Assembly: GCF_008386395.1 (NCBI RefSeq) | Contig: NZ_CP043761.1 | Span: 372,001 to 436,000, forward strand | Length of the DNA stretch: 64,000 nt | DNA from: Paenibacillus sp. 37 | GTDB taxonomy: Bacteria; Bacillota; Bacilli; Paenibacillales; Paenibacillaceae | Direction: 5' to 3' | Shown here: positions 21,777 through 30,252 of the stretch, one piece after another | Position numbering within the stretch: the stretch's first letter is position 1 | Layout: every line of letters begins with the position of its first letter | The notes under the pieces: generated by a model | Seen by the model: only the letters and a program-made list of their open reading frames with translations | Databases searched by the model: none | What the model was told of the DNA's origin: nothing | Translations under genes and position numbers: made by a program

Positions 21777-22643
21777 TTAGTATCTTTCCAAAATAGTCTG
21801 TGTCTTCAAGCCATCGGCCGGAATCAGCCAGTTTTTGTTCTCCAGCAATTGCAGCAGTTGAGTACGCAGACCGGATACGGCTACAGTATCATCGGTTTTG
21901 AAAGAAACCTCTACGATATTCTCAATACCTGTACCTGCTGCGTCACGGATTGGCCATACTTCGAGTGTAAGCTCTTGACCATTCCATGTACCTTCATAAC
22001 GTTGGAATGTGATTGGGCCATATGCACGGGATTGAGTCAGTTGTTGTTTACCCCAGTTGGAAGCAGACCAGTTCTTCAATTTGCCCGGAAGCTTGTCCAG
22101 TAACATGTTCAGGGCATCTTGCTGGGAAGGAAGTTGAACACCTGTCGCTTTGGTATCGACTTTTTTGGTGTTGGAGAAGCTCAGTGTCTGTTTGCCGTAT
22201 CCCCAATCAATTTCAGCCTCGTAGTTATCATCTGATATGTCGAATCCTTCTTGGTTAGCCAGGGTCAGCGCTGCGTTGATGTCGCCATTGATTACAGGGT
22301 AGCGTTTTTTATAAGTCAATTCGTAGTTATTTTTGTCATCCTTTTTGCGAAAACGAACGTTCCATCCTTGTTGATCCAATCCGAGAGCATTGGTGTCGAA
22401 GTACTCTACGTTAATGTTTCTTGGCGTGGAACTCAGGCCGAGTGTCTGAATCACTTCACTGCGTGGTGTCCCATCTATATTCAATACAAGTTCCGGCTTG
22501 GCCAGAAACTTTACTTCATAAGCAGGAACGGCATTGGCAGCAGCTGAAGCCTGGGGTGCTCCCAGAAATGTCATTCCACTTCCCAATGTTACGATGCTCA
22601 GCATCAATGAGGCGGTTACCTTTTTCCACTTTTTCAAAACCAA
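21777..22643 (-). CDS. Secreted protein with a CYTH/triphosphate-tunnel-like domain
   Basis: A 288-residue exported protein. A signal peptide (KK..., hydrophobic core, ending near PQASAAA) precedes a body in which strand pairs EVKFLAKPELVL, NVEYFDT, WNVRFRKKDD, YELTYKKRYP and VEVSFKTDD alternate charged residues, the pattern of CYTH-fold tunnels that bind triphosphates or polyphosphate. Cytoplasmic CYTH enzymes are common; an exported one is unusual and its substrate is unknown. The start is TTG 22643, six bases after AGGAG; no ATG is available nearby. It is monocistronic with its own terminator. Confidence 0.7.
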   Translation of the reverse strand: MVLKKWKKVTASLMLSIVTLGSGMTFLGAPQASAAANAVPAYEVKFLAKPELVLNIDGTPRSEVIQTLGLSSTPRNINVEYFDTNALGLDQQGWNVRFRKKDDKNNYELTYKKRYPVINGDINAALTLANQEGFDISDDNYEAEIDWGYGKQTLSFSNTKKVDTKATGVQLPSQQDALNMLLDKLPGKLKNWSASNWGKQQLTQSRAYGPITFQRYEGTWNGQELTLEVWPIRDAAGTGIENIVEVSFKTDDTVAVSGLRTQLLQLLENKNWLIPADGLKTQTILERY

Positions 22644-22774
22644 TCACTCTCCTAATCTGGATTAACGTACAGACTCACTTTATCGCCCGAATATATGAAA
22701 GCGATTAAAGGGGAGCGCACATTGCGTTAATCCTGCATAGATTTGATGAATGGTAAACGATAGTTTATAGCGGA

Positions 22775-23692
22775 TCAGGGCAATCTGCCATGGAAAATGG
22801 GGGAGCCGTGACTCACCTCTCGTAGCACTTCTTTGAAGCGGTTTACCTGAACGGAAGGGTGGCGGTCCTTGTTATGTACCGTATAGATATGGCGCGGTGC
22901 TTGCTCTCCGGGAATGGGAAGAACTTGAATGAGCCCGTGCTGTTCCTCCCACTGTACCGCCATCCGAGACATGAATGAGACATGCCCCCCGATTAACACG
23001 AGCTGTTTGATCGCTTCCAGGGAATCCATCTCCACGGTACTCCTCAAACGAATGTCATGTTGCGCAAGCCATTGATTGGTTAGCCGCCGTGTACTGGATT
23101 CATTGCCATGTAAGGCAAAAGGAATCTGCGCGATATGATTAGGTGTTAATGCATCCTTCTGGGCCAACCCATGTTGTGGAGAACAGATCAATACTAAGTC
23201 GTCTTCACACAGCGTCTCAGCTTGCAGGGCGGGTCCAACAAATGGCTCGGAAGAGATCACCCCCAGATCAATCTGATGCCGAATTAACATTTCGCGAATA
23301 ACAGGTGATGGTTTGACGGATAAGACGATACGAATGCCCGGAAATTCCTGAGAAAAGGTGTTGAGTATGCTGGGCAACAGATATGTAGCCGGTACATAGC
23401 TTGCCCCAATGTGCAGGGTGCCCCGATAGAGACTGTCATATTCCTTTACGACCCGCCTTGCCTCTTGGGTCAAAGCATTGATTTTGACGGAATAGTGGAG
23501 CAGGGCTTGTCCGGCCTCAGTTAGAAAGGTCTTGCCACTGCGTGATTCGAATAATCGCACGCCCATCTCTTCCTCCAATGACTTCATATGAAATGTAACG
23601 GTTGGTTGTTTGATCCCCAGTAATTCGGCCACACTGGTCATGTGATGATGCTTGTCGATCAGCTCAACAATTTGCAGTTTGATCAGATTCAA
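22775..23692 (-). CDS. LysR-family transcriptional regulator
   Basis: A 305-residue LysR-type regulator. The N-terminal HTH (MTSVAELLGIKQPTVTFHMKSLEEEMGVRLFES) is intact and is followed by the two-lobed periplasmic-binding-like effector domain (TLHIGASYVPATYLLPSIL onward). The start appears to be TTG 23692, with GAGGAG about 10 bases upstream. It is divergent from an ABC operon, and a 15-bp LysR-box palindrome lies in the shared gap, so it very probably controls that operon. The inducer is unknown. Confidence 0.9.
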   Translation of the reverse strand: MNLIKLQIVELIDKHHHMTSVAELLGIKQPTVTFHMKSLEEEMGVRLFESRSGKTFLTEAGQALLHYSVKINALTQEARRVVKEYDSLYRGTLHIGASYVPATYLLPSILNTFSQEFPGIRIVLSVKPSPVIREMLIRHQIDLGVISSEPFVGPALQAETLCEDDLVLICSPQHGLAQKDALTPNHIAQIPFALHGNESSTRRLTNQWLAQHDIRLRSTVEMDSLEAIKQLVLIGGHVSFMSRMAVQWEEQHGLIQVLPIPGEQAPRHIYTVHNKDRHPSVQVNRFKEVLREVSHGSPIFHGRLP

Positions 23693-23786
23693 TGTCTCAA
23701 CACTCCTCTCACTTCTACTAACCCCAATATATAAGATGATCTAATGTTTTTCATAAAGACGGAGAGTACAGAACCAATCTGAAGAA

Positions 23787-23853
23787 GCGAAGCGTTCGCC
23801 TTTATCCCCGGATTTCTCCCTTTAAAAAGGGAGTATAAGAAATCTGGGGATAA
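23787..23853. repeat. Structured intergenic element with nested hairpins
   Basis: GCGAA-GCG-TTCGC (23787-23799) is followed by a 15-bp stem (23802-23816 with 23839-23853, one G-U pair) enclosing a second 7-bp stem TCCCTTT/AAAGGGA (23817-23823 with 23826-23832). There is no T tract on either side. It lies between the LysR gene and the ABC operon. It could be an intergenic repeat or a regulatory RNA; only a search of related genomes would tell. Confidence 0.6.
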
Positions 23854-23917
23854 CAGCGATCGGAAGATGGTGCTGTAATCGAAGCGAAAACATGAAAATT
23901 AATTTAGTTCACCTACT

Positions 23918-23932
23918 ATAGATTTAATCTAT
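23918..23932. promoter_or_regulatory. Candidate LysR box
   Basis: ATAGATTTAATCTAT is a perfect 7-1-7 palindrome containing the T-N11-A core of LysR recognition sites, midway between the LysR gene and the operon it faces. Confidence 0.65.
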
Positions 23933-24077
23933 GAACATCAACAGAATTCATCTAAAAAGTTAATTCCAATTTTACATACAAGACATACAACTCGCGAAAG
24001 CGGACGTTAGACTGATAACAGTGCAAGAGATTAAGTAACAAAAGAGATCAAGTAACAGAAGACAGGCAGGGATGCTT

Positions 24078-25094
24078 ATGAAATTAGAGATGACAGGAAT
24101 TCAAAAATCATTTAATCAAACACCCGCACTGCTGCCGACAGATCTAACGCTTGAACATGGAAAGTTCACGACACTGCTTGGCCCGTCGGGCTGTGGCAAA
24201 ACAACACTGCTCCGCATGTTGGCCGGGCTGGAACAGCCGGACGCGGGGGAGATTCGTGCAGATGGTCAGTGTATCTACTCTGCGGCGAAGCGGATTGATA
24301 TACCAACACACAAGCGTAATCTGGGCATGGTGTTTCAGGATTTTGCATTATGGCCGCATATGACCGTATACGAAAATGTAGCGTTTGGCCTGAAGGCCGG
24401 AAAACAGAAATCTGATCTGCGGCAAAAGGTGAACGAAGCACTTGGCATGGTTCGCCTGCAAGGCATGGAAGGTCGATATCCTCATCAGCTGTCTGGTGGA
24501 CAACAGCAACGGGTTGCTTTTGCCAGAGCCGTAGCGGTCAGACCTGGTGTGATCCTGTTCGATGAGCCACTAAGTGCACTGGATGCTGTACTTCGGGAAG
24601 AGATGCGGATTGAGATGATGTCCTTGGTACGGGATATGGGGCTGACTGCGCTTTACGTCACACATGATCAGATTGAAGCGATGTCGATGTCGGATGAGAT
24701 TGTGGTGATGCAGAAGGGGCGGATATTGCAAAAGGGAAGCCCGGAAACGATCTACTCGGCACCAAGTGATCCGTATGTCGCTTCGTTTATCGGAAAGTCT
24801 AACTGGCTCACGCCTAATCAATCGATGGTGCGTCCAGAGCATGTCACCTGGAACAAAACAGATCATGACGATCTGTGTTATCCGGGAACTGTACTCAGCG
24901 TCAGCTATGTAGGTGAACGCTACGAAGTGCGGGTGCAGATGGAAGGGCTGGGCGTATGGACAGCCTATATGAACCAAAGAGTACGCGTAGGGGAGAGAGT
25001 TCAGCTCTATGTTGCTCCCGAGCGGATATGCCGCATGGATGGTTATGACCACCCAAGTATGAAACAGAACGAAGCAATCGCAGTGGCATATTAA
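24078..25094 (+). CDS. ABC transporter ATPase (FbpC/PhnT type)
   Basis: A 338-residue ATPase of the iron(III)/aminoethylphosphonate/polyamine group. Walker A GPSGCGKTT, Q-loop GMVFQDFALWPHMT, signature LSGGQQQRVAFARA, Walker B VILFDEPLSALD and the H-loop are all present, followed by a C-terminal TOBE-like domain (MVRPEHVTWN onward). It energises the permease encoded two genes on. I start at ATG 24078, 6-7 bases after GGCAGGG; an in-frame ATG at 24072 is too close. First gene of a four-gene operon facing the LysR gene. Confidence 0.9.
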   Translation: MKLEMTGIQKSFNQTPALLPTDLTLEHGKFTTLLGPSGCGKTTLLRMLAGLEQPDAGEIRADGQCIYSAAKRIDIPTHKRNLGMVFQDFALWPHMTVYENVAFGLKAGKQKSDLRQKVNEALGMVRLQGMEGRYPHQLSGGQQQRVAFARAVAVRPGVILFDEPLSALDAVLREEMRIEMMSLVRDMGLTALYVTHDQIEAMSMSDEIVVMQKGRILQKGSPETIYSAPSDPYVASFIGKSNWLTPNQSMVRPEHVTWNKTDHDDLCYPGTVLSVSYVGERYEVRVQMEGLGVWTAYMNQRVRVGERVQLYVAPERICRMDGYDHPSMKQNEAIAVAY

Positions 25095-25156
25095 ATTGTT
25101 GGACGAGCACAGTTGGAAGCAGGATTACACATTTTATAAGAAACCAGGGGAGATGG

Positions 25157-26236
25157 ATGAATATGTTGGGGATGAAAACACGAAAAAAGAGCGCAATGCT
25201 GTTATTAACGGCGGTTATGAGTATCAGTTTGTTCGGATGTAGTACAGGGAACTCGACCACAGGAAATGCGGCGCAACCCGCAAGTGAAGGAAACACAGCA
25301 GCAGCGGCAGAAACAACGAAACCGGCTGGCGGCAAGTTGGTACTGTACAGTGCTGGCCCACAGAAGCTGGCCGATAACATCGTGAGCGGATTTACAGACA
25401 AAACAGGGATCGAAGTTGAGATGTTCCAGGGAACGACAGGCAAAATTCTGGCTCGTATGGAAGCTGAGAAATCCAATCCGGTGGCAGACGTTGTAATCCT
25501 GGCCTCTTTACCTTCCGCACAGGCTCTGAAAGCCGATGGACTGACTATGCCATACCCTGAAGCAGCCAATGCAGACAAGCTGAACAAGGACTGGTCGGAT
25601 GCAGAGGGCAACTATTTTAGCAGCAGTGCTTCCGCACTGGGTATTGTGTATAACACCAAACTGGTATCTACACCCCCAACAAGTTGGGCAGATCTTGCTA
25701 CGCCTGCATGGAAAGATGCAGTGAACATTCCCGACCCTACATTATCAGGCTCAGCACTCGACTTCATCACAGGATACCTGAGTGCGAATGGTGAAAAAGG
25801 TTGGGATCTGCTGAGTGCCTATAAAGCCAATGGTGTAGCGATGGCAGGAGCCAATCAGGAAGCCCTTGATCCGGTCATTACGGGTGCCAAAAGCATCGTA
25901 GCTGCAGGTGTGGATTACATGGCGTATTCCTCCAAGGCAAAAGGTGAACCACTGGATATCGTGTACCCTGAGGAAGGCACGGTAATCAGCCCAAGACCGG
26001 CAGCAATTCTGAAATCCAGTCCGAATGTAGAGAATGCCAAAGCGTTCATCGACTACTTGTTGTCTGATGAAGCACAGAAGCTTGTTGCAGATGCTTATCT
26101 AATCCCGGGCCGCGAAGACATTGAAGCGACTAACCGTGCCAATGTGAAGGATATTCCACAGCTTAAAGTGGATTGGAACTGGATGAGCGAACATGGCGAA
26201 GAGACAGCAGCGCGTTTTTCCGAGACTTTTAAGTAA
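25157..26236 (+). CDS. ABC transporter binding lipoprotein (FbpA/PhnS type)
   Basis: A 359-residue lipoprotein; the signal peptide ends in the lipobox LFGC. The mature protein is a class-II binding protein of the iron(III)/2-aminoethylphosphonate kind: LVLYSAGPQKLADNIVSGFTDKTGIEVEMFQGTTGKILARM, split here over the family's first lobe, then ASALGIVYNT and the SPRPAAILK block. A free-iron site needs paired tyrosines, which I cannot confirm, so iron, phosphonate or another anion remain open. AGGGGAG precedes ATG 25157. Confidence 0.85.
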   Translation: MNMLGMKTRKKSAMLLLTAVMSISLFGCSTGNSTTGNAAQPASEGNTAAAAETTKPAGGKLVLYSAGPQKLADNIVSGFTDKTGIEVEMFQGTTGKILARMEAEKSNPVADVVILASLPSAQALKADGLTMPYPEAANADKLNKDWSDAEGNYFSSSASALGIVYNTKLVSTPPTSWADLATPAWKDAVNIPDPTLSGSALDFITGYLSANGEKGWDLLSAYKANGVAMAGANQEALDPVITGAKSIVAAGVDYMAYSSKAKGEPLDIVYPEEGTVISPRPAAILKSSPNVENAKAFIDYLLSDEAQKLVADAYLIPGREDIEATNRANVKDIPQLKVDWNWMSEHGEETAARFSETFK

Positions 26237-26309
26237 GAAACAATAGGATAGAGACAATTAGGCAAAAGGAATACCTGCTGTCTGTGGAAAGTCATGTGAG
26301 GTGAACGTA

Positions 26310-27995
26310 GTGAAACCTGTTGGAATAGACAACAACCGAATTTTTCGGAGAGTGGGCGTGATTCTGGCCCTCGTTCTGCTGACCATAAGTATTGGCGTGC
26401 CGCTCTTGCTGATCTTCTGGCAAAGTGTGTATCCGGACGGACAATGGGACTGGATGGCTCCGATTCGCACGATTACGGGTCATCATCTATCAGGTGTATT
26501 GCTGAATTCCGTCTGGCTTGGCATCTGCGTTGTAGCAGTAACCACGCTGCTGGCGCTACCGTTGGCCTGGATGATGGCGAAGACCCGAATGGGCGAGCAT
26601 CGCTGGGTGGATGTAATCCTGATGATTCCGTTCATGACCCCGCCGTATATCGGATCGATGGGCTGGATTCTGTTTATGCAAAAAGGGGGATACCTGCAAC
26701 AATGGGTGCCTTCATCTGCAGGCTGGAGTGAGCTGTTCTTCAGCTTCTGGGGCATGGTGCTCATCATGAGCTTGCACCTGTTCCCATTCCTGTACCTGCT
26801 GCTTCGAGATGCGTTGATTCGCATCGGTGGCAATCTGGAAGAAGCGGGAGCCGTGCACGGTGCACGTGCAGGATACCGTTTCAGACGCATTATTTTACCT
26901 TTATTGTTGTCGTCTTACGGCATGGGGATCATGCTGGTCTTTGTCAAAACGATTGCGGAATTCGGAACACCGGCAACCTTCGGGCGCAAGATTGGCTATT
27001 ATGTCATGACCTCCGAGATCCATAAGTACATCTCCAGTTGGCCGATTGACTTCGGCAAGGCGACTTCGCTGGCATCGGTGCTGTTGTCCGTCTGTCTGGT
27101 GATGTGGTATATGCAGTCTGCCATGAGTCGAAAGTTCACGTATCGTCTGGTTGGTGGCAAAGGGCAACGTTCGAAGCGATATTCCCTTCGTGGCGGAGCC
27201 GGATGGTTATGTGGGGCATATCTTGCAATCCTGTTGATCCTATCGATAGGTATCCCGTATTTCTCCATCATCGCCGCTTCGACCATGAAGTTACGAGGAT
27301 CGGGAATTGCTTTTGATAATCTGACCTTGGATCATTACAAAGAGCTGTTATCTTGGGGATCGGTGAGTATGAAGGCCATCGGGAACAGTCTCGGTCTATC
27401 CCTCGCGGCTTCAACCGTTGCTGTTGTTATTGGTACGGGTTTTGCGCTCGCGATCGGCAGATCATCTTCATTCATGCAGCGTGTGATTGACTTGTTCAGT
27501 CTGTTGCCTAATACGGTGCCGGGTATCGTGATGGTTGTGGGTCTGATTCTCTTCTGGAACTCACCCTGGATGCCTGTCACGTTGTATAACACCTACGGCA
27601 TGGTTGTGCTCACGTACGTTGTGCTCTTCTTGCCTTACACCGTGCAGTATGTAAAATCGAGCTTTACCCAGATTGACGGAACGTTGTTCCAGGCTGGGCA
27701 AGTATTTGGAGGGAAGCCGCTGTATATTCTGCGGCGTATCTTGATACCGCTGATCCTGCCTGGCATGCTGGCCGGCTGGATGATGACCTTTACGATTGCT
27801 ACCCGGGAGCTAGTAGGTTCGTTGTTAATTCTTCCGCCGTCCATGCAGACGTCAGCTACGTATATTTTTGCCCAGTTTGAACAAGGTCAGGTATCACTCG
27901 GAATGGCGATGGCCGTTGTAACTGTAGGTATGACGGTGCTGATGCTGCTTGGAATCGAACTGCTGAATTCAAAGAGAAAGTGGAATGCATCATGA
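26310..27995 (+). CDS. Fused two-domain ABC permease (FbpB type)
   Basis: A 561-residue permease made of two tandem six-helix transport domains, as in FbpB-type iron permeases. Each half has an EAA coupling loop (LEEAGAVHGARAGYRFRRI and LFQAGQVFGGKPLYILRRI). The halves are joined by a basic linker near residues 285-300. The start is taken at GTG 26310, six bases after GAGGTGA; GTG 26301 in frame lacks a site. Its stop overlaps the next start (ATGA), so the nuclease-like gene is coupled to it. Confidence 0.88.
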   Translation: MKPVGIDNNRIFRRVGVILALVLLTISIGVPLLLIFWQSVYPDGQWDWMAPIRTITGHHLSGVLLNSVWLGICVVAVTTLLALPLAWMMAKTRMGEHRWVDVILMIPFMTPPYIGSMGWILFMQKGGYLQQWVPSSAGWSELFFSFWGMVLIMSLHLFPFLYLLLRDALIRIGGNLEEAGAVHGARAGYRFRRIILPLLLSSYGMGIMLVFVKTIAEFGTPATFGRKIGYYVMTSEIHKYISSWPIDFGKATSLASVLLSVCLVMWYMQSAMSRKFTYRLVGGKGQRSKRYSLRGGAGWLCGAYLAILLILSIGIPYFSIIAASTMKLRGSGIAFDNLTLDHYKELLSWGSVSMKAIGNSLGLSLAASTVAVVIGTGFALAIGRSSSFMQRVIDLFSLLPNTVPGIVMVVGLILFWNSPWMPVTLYNTYGMVVLTYVVLFLPYTVQYVKSSFTQIDGTLFQAGQVFGGKPLYILRRILIPLILPGMLAGWMMTFTIATRELVGSLLILPPSMQTSATYIFAQFEQGQVSLGMAMAVVTVGMTVLMLLGIELLNSKRKWNAS

Positions 27996-29581
27996 TCAAA
28001 CTGAACGTATGGGGCGGTGCAGGGGAACATGGACGTTCCGCCTATCTCCTGAGCGGGAGCCGGTTTCGCCTTTTGCTGGATTGTGGTGTGAAAAAAGAAG
28101 GCACGGGCCAGTATCCGCTAATTGACCCGGAGATTGTCCCGCAACTGGATGCGGTGTTTTTGTCCCACGCCCATGAGGATCATTCGGTCGCCATCCCTTT
28201 GCTGTATAAGATGGGCTACCGGGGTGAAGTATGGACAACGAGAGAGACGAGGGCACAGCTGCGTACGTATTTTGCCAACTGGCGAAGATTTGCAGAACGT
28301 GTCGGAGAGAAACTCCCTTACGATGAAGCAGATGAGCAGGCTATTCGTTATCGTTATCTGGAAGATGAGGTCGTATCCCAAACCTGGTTCGAACCGATTC
28401 CCGAAGTAAAAGTGATGTGGGGCCGGAGTGGACATCTGGCTGGATCGGTGTGGTTTGGACTTGAAATGGAAGCGAAGCGGATTTTTTATTCCGGGGACTA
28501 CACGTCCGAATCAATGCTTTTACAGGAGGATTGCCCAGCGGAGGCGTTCTCACGGACAAACATGATTCGTGAAGATACGTTGTTCGATGCTCCGAGCAGC
28601 GAGCGGTGGGGTATGGAGGAACTAATCGTTATGAACAGCGGGCAAAAGGCTGGAGAATTTATAACGTCACAAGATCAGACATCTGTTGCATCAGAGGCGT
28701 CGTCAAGAACGCTTGTATCCATGGAGATACCCATGAAGCAGAGAAATTCCATATCCAATGGTGCAGATGGAGCAGTCAGAGCAAGCAGAGCAAACGTAGC
28801 AGACGCTGCGCCAAAATCCTCCGTCGGGCTGGTAGATCTGGCGATCGTTGATGCGGCCTACGGTACGGATCAGGATACACAGGCCGACAAACTGGAACAG
28901 CTTGAACGAGCCATTCGCCAGACGATTGCTCAAGGCGGAAAGGTGCTCTTACCCATGCCTGTCGTAGGGCGTGGACAGGAGATCATACTGTGGGCACAGC
29001 AACAATTCCCGGCTGTTCCAATGGTAGTGGAACAAGGGCTGGTGGACGGTATGAAGCAGCTTATGCATGTTCCGTATTGGTTGAGGGAGAAGGGAGAGCA
29101 TGTCATCGGAAGTTCGTTGAAAGACAAAATCGATTGTTTTCTGACTGGACGAGGATGGGATCTGCCTACAACTACCCAAGAGCGGGAACAACTGTTGGAA
29201 CATCATGCTGCTTCGTTATGGTTTATTCCGGACGGCATGATGCAGTCCTCGCTTGCCCGTTGGTATTATAGTCAATTATCGGACAGGGAGGAGAATCTGA
29301 TTCTGCTCACCGGGCATGTTGCTCATGGCACATTTGCTGATAAACTGCTACGGGTTCCTGACAAGTATGGAGTGTGTGAGGTGCGGAAAATACGATATAA
29401 AGTGCATCAGGGCTGGAAGGATGTTGAACGGATGCTGCATCAGGTTCCAGCAAGGCATACGGTCCTTGTGCATGCTGACCGGGCAGAGACGGACCGATTA
29501 AAGGAAGGATTGCTCAGAAATAGCCCGTCACCGGGAACAGTTATACATTCACTGTCTGCTGGTGACGAGCTATATGTGTGA
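27992..29581 (+). CDS. Metallo-beta-lactamase/beta-CASP nuclease-like protein
   Basis: A 529-residue MBL-fold hydrolase with a beta-CASP insert, the architecture of RNase J and CPSF-73 nucleases. The metal motif SHAHEDH is at about residues 50-56, further ligands lie in RSGHLAGS and YSGDYTS, and beta-CASP motifs appear as AIVDAAYG, GHVAHGTF and VLVHADRAETD. A Ser/Ala-rich stretch of about 80 residues between the first metal domain and the beta-CASP part looks like an inserted flexible linker. It starts at ATG 27992 inside the permease stop. RNA or DNA cleavage is inferred; the link to the transporter is unexplained. Confidence 0.8.
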   Translation: MIKLNVWGGAGEHGRSAYLLSGSRFRLLLDCGVKKEGTGQYPLIDPEIVPQLDAVFLSHAHEDHSVAIPLLYKMGYRGEVWTTRETRAQLRTYFANWRRFAERVGEKLPYDEADEQAIRYRYLEDEVVSQTWFEPIPEVKVMWGRSGHLAGSVWFGLEMEAKRIFYSGDYTSESMLLQEDCPAEAFSRTNMIREDTLFDAPSSERWGMEELIVMNSGQKAGEFITSQDQTSVASEASSRTLVSMEIPMKQRNSISNGADGAVRASRANVADAAPKSSVGLVDLAIVDAAYGTDQDTQADKLEQLERAIRQTIAQGGKVLLPMPVVGRGQEIILWAQQQFPAVPMVVEQGLVDGMKQLMHVPYWLREKGEHVIGSSLKDKIDCFLTGRGWDLPTTTQEREQLLEHHAASLWFIPDGMMQSSLARWYYSQLSDREENLILLTGHVAHGTFADKLLRVPDKYGVCEVRKIRYKVHQGWKDVERMLHQVPARHTVLVHADRAETDRLKEGLLRNSPSPGTVIHSLSAGDELYV

Positions 29582-29614
29582 ATTGAGCATGAATCGAATT
29601 GATGCGTCAGATTG

Positions 29615-29640
29615 GAACGTCCCTGGGGACGTTCTTTTTC
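29615..29640 (+). terminator. Terminator of the LysR-facing ABC operon
   Basis: A perfect 8-bp stem (29615-29622 with 29627-29634) is followed by TTTTTC. Confidence 0.8.
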
Positions 29641-29657
29641 CATTGTTGCCTGATCAG

Positions 29658-30218
29658 TTAGGGTTCGCGATGAATGGGGTGTTCCAGTTCGGCATGGCCC
29701 ATCAAACTATCAACGGCTTCACCATCCACCAGTATATCCAGGCTGTTCACTTCATCAAATTGAAACATCGTTGTTGTTAAAGCTTCCAATGCGAGCAATT
29801 CTCCACTGGTACCGAGATTGGCTTCAGCAGGGATATGAACATCCAAAGTCACTGTACCCTCAGCATATTGGATAGAGAGCAATTCAACCTGCTCCCAGAG
29901 GGAAACAAGCTCCGAATCGGTGTTCGTTTGCAACGCTGCAAATGTTTTTTCATATTTTTCGGAGTCATCCTTGTACTCAATTTCCTGCTCTGTTTTCTCA
30001 AGCGCCAGTACCTGAGAATCTGCCAAATATACATCGACGACTTGTGTATTCATTGTGCCCAGATCCACCTCCGTCTCGGATGGGTTTGGTGCCTGCACCT
30101 GTCCTCCCTGAACAGCAGGTTCATTCGAACCGGATTGGCTCACTGGCTTCTGGGCACATCCAACTCCGATAAGGATCAAGCATGATAATATAAGTGCACA
30201 ACCAAGCTTCTTATTCAA
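29658..30218 (-). CDS. GerMN-domain lipoprotein
   Basis: A 186-residue lipoprotein (lipobox IGVGC) with a Ser/Gly/Pro-rich linker and one GerMN/sporulation-type domain (VDVYLADSQVLALEKTEQEI ... LLALEALTT ... VNSLDILVDGEAV). Such domains occur in GerM and in lipoproteins tied to cell-wall remodelling and spore formation. The start is TTG 30218, after GGAAGTG. It lies 34 bp behind the amidase gene and is probably co-transcribed with it, which supports a cell-wall role. Confidence 0.82.
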   Translation of the reverse strand: MNKKLGCALILSCLILIGVGCAQKPVSQSGSNEPAVQGGQVQAPNPSETEVDLGTMNTQVVDVYLADSQVLALEKTEQEIEYKDDSEKYEKTFAALQTNTDSELVSLWEQVELLSIQYAEGTVTLDVHIPAEANLGTSGELLALEALTTTMFQFDEVNSLDILVDGEAVDSLMGHAELEHPIHREP

Positions 30219-30252
30219 AGAATCACTTCCTTTATCTGATTTATTTGATGAT

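Larger units (their letters stand above)
23693..24077. other. Divergent control region, LysR gene / ABC operon
   Basis: 385 bp holding the nested hairpin element (23787-23853) and the LysR box (23918-23932). No promoter with good spacing was found; LysR-activated promoters often have poor -35 elements. Confidence 0.5.
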
